NCBI GenBank assembly: GCA_051453625.1
Contig: JBOZIK010000001.1
Location: 54,787,244-54,832,536 of the forward strand
Source: Welwitschia mirabilis
Taxonomy: Eukaryota > Gnetophyta > Gnetopsida > Welwitschiales
Reading direction: 5' to 3'
DNA: 45,293 nucleotides
Part shown: piece by piece, positions 20,660-32,376 of the stretch
How positions within the stretch are numbered: position 1 is the first letter of the stretch
Layout of the letters: each line of letters begins with the position of its first letter
Notes under the pieces: generated by a model
The model's input: only the letters and a program-made list of their open reading frames with translations
The model's database searches: none
Told to the model about the DNA's origin: nothing
Position numbers and translations under genes: made by a program

Positions 20660-23600
20660 GCTAGCTAAAATATAAGGGATCTAAATAACCTTGATAAATA
20701 GCATAAGATTAGACTTCTTATCTCCTAGCTAAGGTTAAACATTTTTGTAGTTATAGAGACAAAATTTTAAACCAATGTAGTAGATATGATTGCTAGAAGT
20801 TGTATACAAAACATTTCTTAGAGGTATACTCACAATTTATCCCCTTTTTCTAATGGCAGGATTTTAATTTTTTAGAACCCTAATGTTGGTCATATTATAG
20901 TAAAGTTTTTCTCTCTACAAATCATTCATTGTAAATTGATTTATAGGGGCACAGTTTTGTGGATATATTTTGTATACAGCTTCAACAAGTCCAAAGAAAG
21001 AAACTCTTTATGAACTAATATAGTCAACACTTCCAGGAATATTAATAGCCTTGGGTTATTTTAGAATACTTTAACTATATTGCTAAATTTAGAGAGAAAA
21101 TTAATGGAGCCCCTATGAGCATCAAATACATGGAGGAGCTCCAGAGCCTATTTTTTTAGCACTTATCTCACAGATATAAAGAGTGTAGGATACCTCTTCA
21201 CATGGTCTGATAAGCATTAAGAAAAAGGCATAATATAATTCAAACTAGATAGAGTGTTAATTAATAACAAATGGATTAAATATTTCCCTCATTCATATGC
21301 TAATTTTCTTACTCTAGATCTGTTTGGTTACTTACTAATATTTCTAAATTATAATGAAGGCCTCAAGGTCAATTCTTCTTTTTAGTTTTGTAATTTTTAG
21401 TGTGAGGAAGATTATTTCTTCAATGTCATTTAGGGAAAATGGTTTGCCCATCCATTCTAAAAATCCTTGGCTAACATCCAAGAGAAAATTAAGCATATTA
21501 AACAGGGCTTAAAGCTATCTTTGGACATGTCATCAGAGGCTTAAGACACTGAATATAGTATGCTAAATAGGAATTTTTAGACATTCAAAAGCAATTGAAA
21601 TTGTCTCCTACTAATTCTAAATTATTTAAGAAGGAAAGGACTTATATTCATTCATATAAAAAGCTGCTTTTACAAGAATTCCTTTTCAATAAGAAAAGAG
21701 CTAAGATCAAATGGGTGCAAGAAGGAGATCTAAATTTAGCATGTTTTCATGCCTACCTCAAGTAAAGAAAACATATTTTGTATGTTAGTTCCATTGATAA
21801 TGCTAATTATATACTGCTAGGAAATTATCCATTATGAACTTATTTCCTTTTTTCAGAGCCTTCTAAGAAATTAGGTGAGAGTCGTTGATCTAGATCAATC
21901 AATTTTAAATTATAACTCCAAAGTTAGTGAAAAATAAATATATAGAATTATGCAAGCCTATTTCTTTTGATGAAATTAGAAATGCCTTTTTCATGATTAA
22001 TAATGATAAATCCCTTGGGCCTGATGGTTTTTTTTGCCAAGTTTTTAAAAATCTCTTTGCCAAGGAGTATCAACTTCATAGCCATTGCTTTGATTCCAAA
22101 AACTACTTGCCCTAATATGGACTTAGACTTTAGACCAATTTCATGCTACAATATGATCTACAAATCCATTTTAAACATTATTTCTTAGTAGTTTAAAGGA
22201 GTTATTAAATCTATTATGGAAGATAATTAGGGGACCTTCATTGCTCATAGAAGCATCATTTACAACATTATTTTGGTGTAATAACTTATCTAATACTATG
22301 CAAGAAAGCATGTAAGACCAAGGTGTACCCTCAAGATGGATTTAAAAAAGGCCTATGATTTAGTGTCTTAACCCTTTCTTAATGACTTTTTGAAAGGACT
22401 AGCTTTTTAATATAGAATGATCAATTGGATTCAAGCTTGTATTACCTCCTTATAATATTCAATCCTTGTTAATGGTGAATTATTATGTTATTTTCTAGGG
22501 AAAATTGAGCTTAGATAAGAAGATCCAATGTTCCCCTTCCTTTTCTCCCTAGTTATGGAGTATCTATCTAGGGATTTTAAGAAAATGGCTAATGACCATC
22601 TATTTCACTTGCATTCAAAATATTACAAGTTTTAAATCACCCACCTGTGTTATGCTGATGATTTATTCTTATTCTATAGAGAAGATGGTAGCTCCATTCA
22701 CTGTATGAAATAAGCTTTAGATCTTTTCACAGATGTATATAGCCTTTAGGCAACATTTCAAAGGGTTGGGCTTTCTTTAGAGGTACATCTCATGGGTAAA
22801 AAGGTCATTATCTTTAATCATTGAGCTTCACTAAAGGTACCCTTCCAGTTAGATATCTTAAAGTGCCTCTCAACTTCAAGAATATCTCCATTGCAAAATG
22901 CTTACCTCTAATTCTCAAGATAAGAGAGAGAATTAGATAGTAAATCTTAAATTCCTTTCTTATAATAGTAGACTTGTTTTAGTCAAATCTGTGCTTTAGT
23001 CCTTATCTTGTTTCTGGTGTAAGGTGTTTCTTCTTTCTAACAAGGTCCTCTTTGAAATTAATTCTTTATGTAAAAGATTCCTTTGGATAAGGTCTACTTA
23101 TCATTCTAAGAAGGCCTCCATAGCTTGACATAATCTAGTGAAATTAAAAGTAGTAGATAGATTAGGCTTGATTGATATTATCTTGATGAATAAAGCCTTA
23201 GTGCTAACTCAGCTATGGGTTTTACACTAAAAAAAGATAGCCTTTGGATTAAATGGTGTAATAAGTATTACTTTAAGGAATCAGATGTCTGGCAATATTA
23301 GGTGAAACAAACACCTCTTGGATCATCAAAAAAATTCTAAATCTCATATGTCAGGTAAGAAGATGTGTACATTACATTAGTTGTGCTTTAGTTTGGATTG
23401 TAGCTAATTCGCTATTCTCCATGTTCTCAACTTACTTGTAGCTGTGTGGCCAAGCCCTCAAGTAGACTGGTTCTATTTGGTGTATAATACATTTGTTTTA
23501 CTAAAACAATCCTTTATTACATGGCTATCCTATAATAATAGACTAATCACCAAGGATAGATTACTCAAGGTTAGGTTTTAGATTGACCCTAAATGTCTTC

Positions 23601-24430
23601 TATGTGGTTTGGCTAAAGAAACACGAAATCAAATTTTATTTGAATGTCCTCCTTGATTTTATATTATCTAGTCTACTTGGAATCTAATTCATCTACAACC
23701 CCCTATATTTTCTTAGACTAACTTGATGCTTTAGATAAAGCAGCGAGTTAGGTCTAGATCCTCTTAGCATAGCATCACTAAGTCTCTAATCACTAGTTGC
23801 ATCTATCATATTTAGTAATGCAAAAACATTAAGATCTTTAATTAGATAGAGTTCAATGTCCTTCACATGATCAAAGAAATCAAAACTTAGCTAACGATCA
23901 ATCTCTCATTTATCCAAAAGTTGAAAGACACTCAAAAAAATCACACTTGATATCAAGTCATAGGTATCTCTTCATAATTTATAAGAAGAAGTATTGAAGA
24001 CTCATTTGTCCACTTCCTAATTATATTTCTATGTTTTAGAGATCGGTGCTAATTTATCTTTTATCAATTTCTTCCTTTTAGGATTTTCTCTTATAGTTTT
24101 ACAAGTGGTTCTCCCAGGGACATGTTAAAAAATTCAATCTAAGGAAGAAGGCCTAAAATATTAGACTCCATGATGCTGCTATTAGCAATGTGATGCTACA
24201 TTTCAAGCTTTTGTTTACTATGCTCTACAGTCCTTGTTCCATAATATCGCTCTCCACTAGATGTCAAGCATTCTCTTTCTCTCATAAGAAGACTTTATTC
24301 TAGGATCAACAATCTAAGATATAGACCAGTTGCTATGATCTACTGTCTCCCTTATATTTTTCTTGTGGAAAGCTCATCATTTCCACAGGCAGTTCGCTAC
24401 TTCCTTAAGTTTTTTTTTCTTCCCCTATTT
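20660..24430 (+). pseudogene. LINE ORF2 relic: endonuclease, reverse transcriptase, zinc-binding domain
   Basis: ORF2 nicks the target and reverse-transcribes the LINE RNA at the nick. The AP-type endonuclease starts at 20669 with NIRDLNNLDK after a stop replacing the usual Trp, continues with RLNIFVVIETK, and runs to about 21700. RT covers about 21700-22900: KWVQEGDLNLACFHAYLK, NDKSLGPDGF (about 22002-22031), RPISCYNMIYKSILN, LKMDLKKAYDL and the catalytic CYADDLFLFYRED, with YADD intact at 22651-22662. A zf-RVT domain at about 23480-23720 reads NRLITKDRLLK and DPKCLLCGLAKETRNQILFE. Frameshifts and stops are many; the short open frames at 21927-22188 are pieces of this RT. The part after 23720 is the C-terminal tail with no motif I recognise. 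Confidence 0.9.
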
Positions 24431-24523
24431 TTGGTTTTTTATTAGGTTAAATATACTCTGTTTTTTATGAGAGTTATTTTTATTTTCTCCCCTAGTAATG
24501 AAATGGTTCAAATTTCATTTATA

Positions 24524-24525
<2 letters not shown>

Positions 24526-24583
<58 letters not shown>
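24526..24583. repeat. (AG)29 microsatellite at the LINE 3' end
   Basis: Fifty-eight bases of perfect AG repeat directly follow the LINE 3' phrase. Plant L1 elements usually end in A-runs, so an AG run could be an expanded, mutated tail. It has no interruptions, unlike the decayed sequence around it, which points to recent replication slippage. Confidence 0.95.
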
Positions 24584-24586
<3 letters not shown>

Positions 24587-26447
24587 CCTCAAATTCTAAA
24601 CCATGTAAATGAGGCAAGAGGCAAATGTGAATTAGGTTAAAGTCCACTGTATAAGAATTGCATGATTGAACTATGTAAGAAGGATTTTCTAGGAACTATG
24701 ATTATAGTTACTCTTTCAAAGTTTATCTAGATGGCAACTTATGAGACTAATTATGGGCATAACCTAAGCAAAAGTATGATTGTGAATGTTGATAAAAATG
24801 AAAATGATTTTTATCTTAAGATCACATGGTTATTACTATTCCTTTTAAGATATCTCTTGTAAACTAATCTTGGAAGGGTCTCTACCTCTACTTTTGACAT
24901 TAGAATTCATTTTTGGATTAGATGAGGCTTAATATAACCTATGATCAGCTATAAGTTGCCAATGCATGCAATAATTTAAACTATTAAAAATAGATACATT
25001 ATGTTAAAGTTTAAGAGAAGATCTAAACATAAATTTAACAAAGTTTTAGAGTATTCTATGGAATGATGGTAGTAGTATAATGGAATGGGATGACAACACT
25101 AGCATTTTTTAAGAGAGAGCCATAAGAAAAAGGATAGAAAACAAGGACAATAAAACAAGGATTTTGGATGGTTGATGTAATTGAAAGATGAATAACATAA
25201 GGGGGAAAAATGTAAGATTCAATATAAGAAACCCTAAAGTGTAAAAATCAACTAAAGATGTAATGCAATGTAAAAAATAAAACTGAAATTTGAAAAATAA
25301 AAATAAAAATGCAATGCAGGAATATAGCAAAAAAATCAGACAAATCATGCTTCTTCAGATGTTTCTATTCTTAAACATAGGGAATCAAGGAGGGGGATGT
25401 GTGTATGGGAGGAGGGAGGAGGGGGTATAGAATTAAGGGAAGGAAAGAGAAAATAGAAAATAAAATAAGAAGGAGGCCTTCCATGAGAAAAATATATAAA
25501 TTTGTGATAAACATTAAAGCTAAATTAAAAACTTATAGGAAATGTAAAAAGACTAGTTTAAAGACCACCCAATATTGTTTATTGCTTGAGATGTAATGGA
25601 AATGAAAAATTGCTTCAAAGAAAAATTAATGAAAATCAAAATGTTAAATCAAAAATTAAATAACTAAAAGGAAAACCTAAAAAGAGAATTAACAAAAATA
25701 AAATAAAGAGGTATTTGAATGGGATAAAATAAAAGGAAAAAATAAAAGAAAAGAAAAGAAAAAATTAACATAAATGGAAATTGATATGCATGCCTCACTA
25801 TAGCTACCATGTCATTATTCCTAATAGTAATGATAAAAAGTATTTATGATGAAACTTAGCTATGGTTTCACCTATCGTTAATATATGGTAATACATAAGA
25901 TTATCATAGGAGTACAAATCTTATATGACCAAATCCAACTTTTATAAAATAAAATAAGACTTCAAGCTAAGCTTGAGAAATCATGCATAACTAAGGTAAT
26001 GCAAGAAAAATACTAGAATCATCTTAAGGTAATGTAAGCTAAGCTTGAGGAATGATGCATCACTAAAGAACTTTAGAAATACATGAAATTTACAAGTTAG
26101 GAGAAATAAAAGTATTATTAGATGAGATAAGGGATCTTATCACATAGTTACAATATTATTTGGATACAAGCAATTCCTATGTATTAACCTTAAAACTCTA
26201 GAAACCTTTAATGCTATAACCAACACAACAACATCATTTTAGTGAAGACTTAACTCTATGTTTGCCTATGATCCTTAAGCAACAATATAAGATGAAAAGA
26301 ATTCTTCTTGACTAGACATGCAAAGAGGAGAACTGTCAATGAAGAGAAAGAGAAAAAGAATAATTTGCTTTAGTAGATGATCTAAGAGCAGTGCTCAGCT
26401 TTGTTACTTATGTAGTAGATAAATGACAATTAGGATTGGAAAGAATT
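24584..26447. other. Unassigned AT-rich DNA right of the LINE
   Basis: I find no clear retroelement domain here on either strand. It could be the leader or LTR of the element that carried gag-2, but no primer site is seen. It holds a G-rich patch (25389-25451) and a short repeat: aagctaagcttgag at 25965 and again at 26036, each followed by a similar atgcat...actaa phrase. Open frames at 25109-25348 (minus, leucine- and phenylalanine-rich) and 25399-25596 (plus, lysine-rich) are composition-driven. Confidence 0.5.
25389..25451 (+). other. G-rich purine patch with possible G-quadruplex
   Basis: Four G-runs stand close together on the plus strand: 25392-25396 (5 G), 25407-25409, 25414-25416 and 25421-25425 (5 G), with loops of 10, 4 and 4 bases. 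A purine-rich stretch (gggaaggaaagagaaa) follows. Such a cluster is striking in a window this AT-rich. Folding is inferred from spacing only. Confidence 0.5.
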
Positions 26448-27510
26448 GTATTAATGTATAAATTCAAAATCAATATGCAAAACTTCAAAATAATTATATC
26501 ACATTACTTGACAAACATTAATAAATTAAAAAAGGCATATCTATCACCAAAAGACATGCAGTTATGATTGGCATAAAGGGCATCAAATTGGTCCTAATTA
26601 AAAAATAGATAGAATAAATTTCAGCCTTAATATATAAAAGATAATAAGAATGGAAAATTGTAAAGAAGAAAATATAAGGTTTGTAGGCACAACTTTAGAA
26701 TACTTTAGAGTAGTCCGCTTGATATAAGTAGAAGGAGTAATAATATTAGCTTATGTAATCTAAATTCCTTTTCTAATTTGATCCTAAAAATATTATTGGA
26801 ATTTCAATATTTTTACTTACTTTAATTTTCTTTTTTCAACATAGGATATAGCTTGCTATTCAGAATAAGATGTAGAATAATTGCAATAAGACATTGAAAG
26901 AATGAGATGTCATCATGGTATTGAACTGGNNNNNNNNNNNNNNNNNNNNNNNNNNNNNNNNNNNNNNNNNNNNNNNNNNNNNNNNNNNNNNNNNNNNNNN
27001 NNNNNNNNNNNNNNNNNNNNNNNNNNNNNTCTATTAATGTATGAATTCTAAATCAATATGTAAAACTTCAAAAAAATTATATCACATTACTTGACAAACA
27101 TCAATAAATCAAAAAAGGCATATCTATCACAAAAGACATGTAGTTATGATTGGCATAAAGGGCATAAAATTGGTTATAATTAAAAAATAGATGGAATAAA
27201 TTTCAGCCTTAATATATGAAAGATAATAGGAATGGAAAATTGTAAAGAAGAAAATATAAGGTTTGTAGGCACAACTTTGGAATACTTTAGAGTAGTCCAC
27301 TTCATAGAAGCAGAAGGAGTAATAATATTGGCTTATGTAATCTAAATTCCTTTTCTAATTTGCTCCTAAAAATATCATTGGGATTTTAATATTTTTATTT
27401 ACTTTTTTTTTTTCCTTTCAACATAGGATATAGCTTGCTGTTCAGAATAAGATGTAGAATAATTGCAATAAGACATTGAGAGAATGAGATGTCATCATGG
27501 TATTGAACTG
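26448..27510. repeat. Duplicated gap flanks, pair 8 (gap 26930-27029)
   Basis: 26448-26929 recurs as 27030-27510, near-identical and almost equal in length, around a 100-N gap. The sequence itself is AT-rich with no recognised domain. Both copies contain gtttgtaggcacaacttt and end ...ggtattgaactgg. Confidence 0.88.
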
Positions 27511-28630
27511 GTAGTGTTGAATTAAAAACTTTTGGAGAGTTGTCTGTAAAAGTCATTTGTGTATATAATGTATCACATTGTGGAAAGAGCCAAGTACAAA
27601 TATGAAAACAAAAATTTTCATTAATTTTGGTTTAATGGATATGATAAATATAACATATAATTTTTCTGTCACCTTCATTAAATTATTTCATTTTTTTTAT
27701 AGATGAATTCTAAAGAATATCTAGGTTTAAAATTCATAAAAAAGAAACAAATAGGAAGATATCATAGAAGAGACCTATTCGGTTGTTACTATCATTAATG
27801 TTTTACCTAAACAATTCAAGAATCTTATAATAACATTTATCAATGAAAAGGAGGGGTAAGAATGTATTTTTCAAATTTGAGATAATACTTGATTACATGT
27901 GGATATCTCAAGTGGTATTTTAACTTAGTTAAAAGCATTTTGTAATTACTTGAGTATCTTTATCTTCTTTAATTTATTTAATTTTAAGATTTTCTATTGA
28001 TTCTCATTCAATGCAATATATGAAATCTCTATATTTTTGTTTGGAGAAAAACTTTGTTGATTTCTAGTAATAGAAGGTCCTCTAATAAATGAAGCACTTT
28101 TTGTTTCATTTTGCAAATGCTAAGTTACTAAGAGATGGATCTTATTCCTATCTTCTCATTCTTAAAACTTTTTAAGTATGATTTTATAATATTACTCAAG
28201 TTCTATTTTTTTAAACTACCTTTCTATTTCAATCATGTCTTGGTTTTGCCTTTACAGATCTGGAATCTTAAAATGAGGTTAAGAGATGCCTTCTTTTTCT
28301 TTTATGAAAACTAGTTATACTAGACTCTAAAACATATCATCTCAAGTTAAAAAAATTATAAGATGCTTGTAATAAATGTGGTTACATAATTAATAATAAA
28401 GGACTTTGGACAAGTCCACCAAAAATCTTACTATTTATTATTCAAAGTAAAACTCAAGATAGACTAAAATCATGTTTATTATTAAAATAAATAATCTACT
28501 TAGCAATGAAACTCTCCTAAATAGTTAAAGTTTATTGCATATCTAGTAATACATGAATAAGGTAATTGAAATCTTTTATGTTAAAAATTTTAACAACTTA
28601 ATAGAAATTATGCCTAGATAAATCATAACC
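27511..28630. other. Unassigned DNA left of the primer-site modules
   Basis: If the primer sites at 28631-28811 belong to a minus-strand LTR element, this should hold its leader and gag start, but I see no gag motif and many stops in all frames. It may be a strongly decayed or truncated internal region. Confidence 0.4.
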
Positions 28631-28811
28631 TAGGCTTCAATACCAAAATGTAATATCCAAATTTCTATAGCTAAAAACTTCAACTTAATGCTATAATACT
28701 AAAATATAACACTTGTGTTTTCTACAACTAAAAATATTGTACATTATTTTACAACTTAAAGCTTCAAATTTTATGCTCTGATACCAAAATATAATAACCA
28801 AGATTTTATGT
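28631..28811 (-). repeat. Three successive LTR-end plus primer-site modules
   Basis: A unit of about 50-60 bases recurs. It has a cttcaa...atgct phrase, an atacca phrase (the complement of a Met-type primer site), aaaa, then a TGTAATA-type LTR start and a c-aa-tttcta phrase. Copies begin at about 28634 (cttcaataccaaaatgtaat), 28678 (ataatactaaaatataac) and 28762 (gctctgataccaaaatataa). In the third the minus strand reads TGGTATCAGAGC, a perfect Met-tRNA-type site. The first lacks the middle of the unit. Only the third is followed by a long LTR. Confidence 0.7.
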
Positions 28812-29429
28812 TAAGTTTATCTAATTATAGATAAGACTAATGTACTAGCTTTACCAAAGTTTATCTTTTAATAAAGGTTATCTATAACTAGGAATTAAAT
28901 TTGCTATAATAGCCCAATGAAACTTTCATAAGGTATCTTAAATATGCATACATATGAAGAGTGATCTATATAGATAACTTCTAAGAGTGAAATATTATTA
29001 TTAAAGAATATAGAAGGTACATACACAAATACATTTATAAATTATCTTTTACAGGAAAAGAAGATAACTAACACATATAGTCATTTTATATAAGAGAAAA
29101 AACATACTTCTTTATTTTCAAGATAAACTTACGTATACCACTAACATCATATCAACAATTATTATAAAGCTTTAGAACATGTATGATCCTCCAAATAATA
29201 TACATGTATCTAAATAAGAAAGCATGAATATGACACTTATTTTGTATTACAATAATTAGCTCATTTTCACATCATCATTTATAGCTTTTCCCACACATGC
29301 AAGTATGGTGTGAGAACTGTAACCTTCATAATTCCTAGTATGGTTCATGACAAAGAATAGGTAAATATAGGATTCTTAAGTATAAGGTAAGGAATTACAA
29401 GAATATACATGAATGTGTTATCAAATAAT

Positions 29430-29572
29430 TCAATAATGCATAGCCAAAATAATCCATTAAGTACAATAATAATCCAAGATGTATTGCTGAAAAAATCCAA
29501 GATGCATTGCCATAATAACCCAAGATGTACTAGAAAGACAATCTAAGATGAAATGTCGAAATAATGAAAGAT
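29430..29572. repeat. Tandem array of about 23-bp units in the LTR
   Basis: Five to six imperfect units share aataatccaagatgtattgc, for example near 29465, 29491, 29514 and 29537. Spacing is 22-26 bases. They lie in the R/U5 part of the LTR. Confidence 0.7.
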
Positions 29573-30079
29573 TTGATCAAGACCTTATTTTATATTATAT
29601 TCTTTATTTTTATTTCATAATAACTTAATACTTTATAGCCCTTTATAAGTATGGAAAGTATGAACATAAATGCATAAAATCTATTAAATAATAGGGACTA
29701 TAAATCATGAAATTAACATGAAATAACTCACATGATTTTAAAGAACTTGATAATTAAATAAGCTCATCTAGAGATTGCTAATACCATTTCTAATAATTAA
29801 CAATAAAAGAATAAACCTATTTTAAGAACTAGTACTATCTAAATATCACTAATATTAAATAAGATTGTGCATTAACAATTAAAGGATTCAAATCGACTAT
29901 TTACTCAAACTTAAAGAAATACATTACATTAACTGAAGGAGGAGGAGAAGAAAAACTCTTTAGCTAGCCTTGAGCATTCTATCCCCAATAAAAAGTATTA
30001 GAGTATCATGATGTCCAAGCATCTAAGTCTTTCCCACATTCACCAATCAAATAATGAAGATAATAAAGATTTTAAGGCC

Positions 30080-30087
30080 TTTTTATA
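30080..30087 (-). promoter_or_regulatory. TATA box in the chromovirus-like LTR
   Basis: The minus strand reads CCCTATAAAAAGGCC. It lies about 600 bases inside the outer LTR end, a plausible U3/R border. Confidence 0.55.
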
Positions 30088-30123
30088 GGGAAAGGTGGAG
30101 GTGAGGGATATCTATAAGCTTTT

Positions 30124-31722
30124 ATCTTATTGTGATAAGTAGAAGAGTGATGTTACAAGATCTTGGCTTATAGCATTAGGTATAATCTTAATCAATTAAC
30201 ACTAGATATATAAGATTATATGATTTAGCATTAAGTATAATCTTCATCATTTAGCATTAATGGAGGTTATCTTATAGCATTTGGTAGAGATCGTCATATA
30301 GCATTTGGTGGAATCATTGTAATGATGAATCTAACATGTGATCTTTGAAGCCAGATTCATTTACCAAGTAGTAATATTACCATATGCCTCTAATGCCACC
30401 TCCACATGCCTTTGTTATATGTCTTCTAATGCTACTTCTACATGTCCTTGTCTCATTTCTCTATTGTCATCATTGTTTTATGCAAAGTTATATCCATCTC
30501 GTATTATGTATTCCCAAACATGGCTAAAGAATTGAAATTAGTATGAATAAAAACATGATATTATATTTAATTTTAAAAATAATAGAATACATATTTTAAA
30601 TCAAATTAATTTAATTAATATCTTCATTTATAATAAATTATCCTAAAACACTTGATATAAATGTCAATTTTTACATTTCAACATACCCTCAACTAGTCTT
30701 TTTCTAGTGCCATAGCAAAATTTTTGAGGATTGTTGAACTTATAGAAAAGGGATAAATGCATTCTACAAAATAAAAACTAAACTTAATGAGAATAAAATG
30801 CATAATGAAGATCCTTACCAAGATAATGTGGTTCTCCAACTTGGGTACATCCACATATAGAGCGTAGCTTTTACTTANNNNNNNNNNNNNNNNNNNNNNN
30901 NNNNNNNNNNNNNNNNNNNNNNNNNNNNNNNNNNNNNNNNNNNNNNNNNNNNNNNNNNNNNNNNNNNNNNNNNNNNNATCTGATTGTGATAAGTAGAAGA
31001 GTGATGTTACAAGATCTTGGCTTATAGCATTAGGTATAATCTTAATTAATTAACACTTAGATATATAAGATTATATGATTTAGCATTAAGTAGAATATTC
31101 ATCATTTAGCATTTAATGGAGGTTATCTTATAGTATTTGGTGGAGATCGTCATATAGCATTTGGTGGAATCATTGTAATGATGAATCTAACATGTGATAT
31201 TTGAAGCCAGATTCATTTACCAAGTAGTAATATTANNNNNNNNNNATATGCCTCTAATGCCACCTCCACATGCCTTTGTCACATGTCTTCTAATTCTACT
31301 TCTACATGTCCTTGTGTCATTTCTCTATTGTCATCATTATTTTATGTGAAGTTATATCCATCTTGTATCATGTATTTCAAAACATGGCTAAAGAATTAAA
31401 ATTATTATGAATAAAAACATGATATTATATTTAATTTTAAAAATAATAGAATAAAATTAATTTAATTAATATCTTCATTTATAATAAATTATCCTAAAAC
31501 ACTTGATATAAATGTCAATTTTTACATGTCAACATACCCTCAACTAGTCTTTTTCTAGTGCCATAGCAAAATTTTTGAGGATCGTTGAACTTACAGAAAA
31601 GGGATAAATGCATCCTACAAAACTAAACTTAATGAGAATAAAATGCATAATAAAAATCCTTACCAAGATAATGTAGTTCCCTAACTTAGGTACATCCACA
31701 TATAGAGCGTAGCTTTTACTTA
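30124..31722. repeat. Duplicated gap flanks, pair 9 (gap 30878-30977)
   Basis: 30124-30877 recurs as 30978-31722. It crosses the border between the chromovirus-like LTR and the copia-2 3' LTR, so both copies carry the same junction. The right copy holds a 10-N gap at 31236-31245. The plus-strand open frame at 30338-30535 lies in it and resembles no known protein. Confidence 0.9.
30171..30325. repeat. U3 repeat block with five tagcatt starts
   Basis: The phrase tagcatt(a/t) opens units at 30171, 30226, 30252, 30275 and 30299, each followed by a ggt-rich or aat-rich stretch and atc. The last three are spaced 23-24 bases. Upstream of the TATA box in the element's direction, such repeats can act as enhancers; here that is only inference. 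The gap copy repeats it near 31027-31175. Confidence 0.6.
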
Positions 31723-32376
31723 TATCTCTAGATATTTTTAACCTACAATAAAATAGTGGTTTTCTAATGCATCATCAACCTACATCAAATTATATCTTCT
31801 TATAAAGTAGTACTCTCTTCCCCTTAAGGAAACAATAATAATCTTACATCAAATAAGTTCTCACAGACACTATCTAAAATATACACCCCTACCAGGGTTA
31901 CCTTACAAAGTATTTGATGTTCAAGAATGGACTTACAATAATATTCAAAAATAAGATAATCCATAATGAATAACAAAAATAAAATACAATAAAACATCTA
32001 AAGATATTACTTTAATGCAAATTTGAGATCCTTAAAGTTGTTGTTAATCTCAAGTATAAATGAGGGAAATGATAGTATTAAAGATTCAAATCCAAGAGAT
32101 AAAAACCATGCTAGATCTTTGCTAATGATCTTTTGATTTCTTTATTAGAGGTTCATTTTACTCGTGCTTTCAAAGATCTGTCTATTTATTTGATTTAAAG
32201 TACCAAAATGTTATAAGATTGAAGAAGATCTAGTCACTTAAGCTTGAAAGGTAACTATTTGATTTGTAATCATTTTGTAATGGATAGAAAACATCTATTA
32301 TTTGGACATGTAACTTTGATTTTAATTGATTTGAGATTTATTTTGAAACATCTTCACTTTTATAGACATCTACCCA
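31576..32376 (-). mobile_element. 3' LTR of copia-2
   Basis: It matches the 5' LTR at 39057-39886 along its length: aagataatgtgg, gggtacatccacatatag, aaaatagtggtttt, accttacaaagtatttgatgttcaag, and catcttcacttttat near the end. In the element's direction it starts TGGGTAGATG. The start of a second copy, 30725-30877, is part of the gap duplication. The two LTRs look roughly 80% alike by eye, so the insertion is old. Confidence 0.85.

Larger units (their letters stand above)
19110..24583 (+). mobile_element. L1-type LINE, nearly full length but decayed
   Basis: The only plus-strand element recognised. It opens with a locally GC-richer stretch (19115-19180), then ORF1, ORF2 with endonuclease, RT and a C-terminal zinc finger, and a 3' end with the phrase atgaaatggttcaaatttcat before an (AG)29 run. 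At about 5.4 kb this is close to the usual length of plant L1 elements. No target-site duplication was visible to me, and the 5' edge is approximate. It separates gag-2 from what follows, so it probably inserted into that element. Confidence 0.88.
28791..30683 (-). mobile_element. Chromovirus-like LTR
   Basis: The inner edge is set by the primer site TGGTATCAGAGC at about 28785-28774 (minus strand), the outer edge by a TGTTGAAATG phrase (minus) at 30683, giving about 1.9 kb. It has a TATA box at 30080-30087, a short tandem array at 29430-29572 and a U3 repeat block at 30171-30325. Long LTRs with a TGTAACACCC-like end next to a Met-type primer site are a habit of Tekay/Del chromoviruses. That assignment is tentative since no protein domain was found. 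Confidence 0.55.

Noticed and set aside
25109-25596. Leu/Phe-rich and Lys-rich open frames
   Set aside because: Composition is explained by T-rich and A-rich strands; no start context, domain or family resemblance.
29430-29572. Possible CRISPR-like array
   Set aside because: Units are imperfect and directly adjacent with no unique spacers, in plant DNA inside an LTR.
30338-30535. A 65-codon plus-strand frame with a repeated SNATSTC phrase
   Set aside because: It lies inside an LTR, and the phrase repeat is a short DNA repeat (taatgccacct/taatgctactt). The gap copy does not keep the frame.
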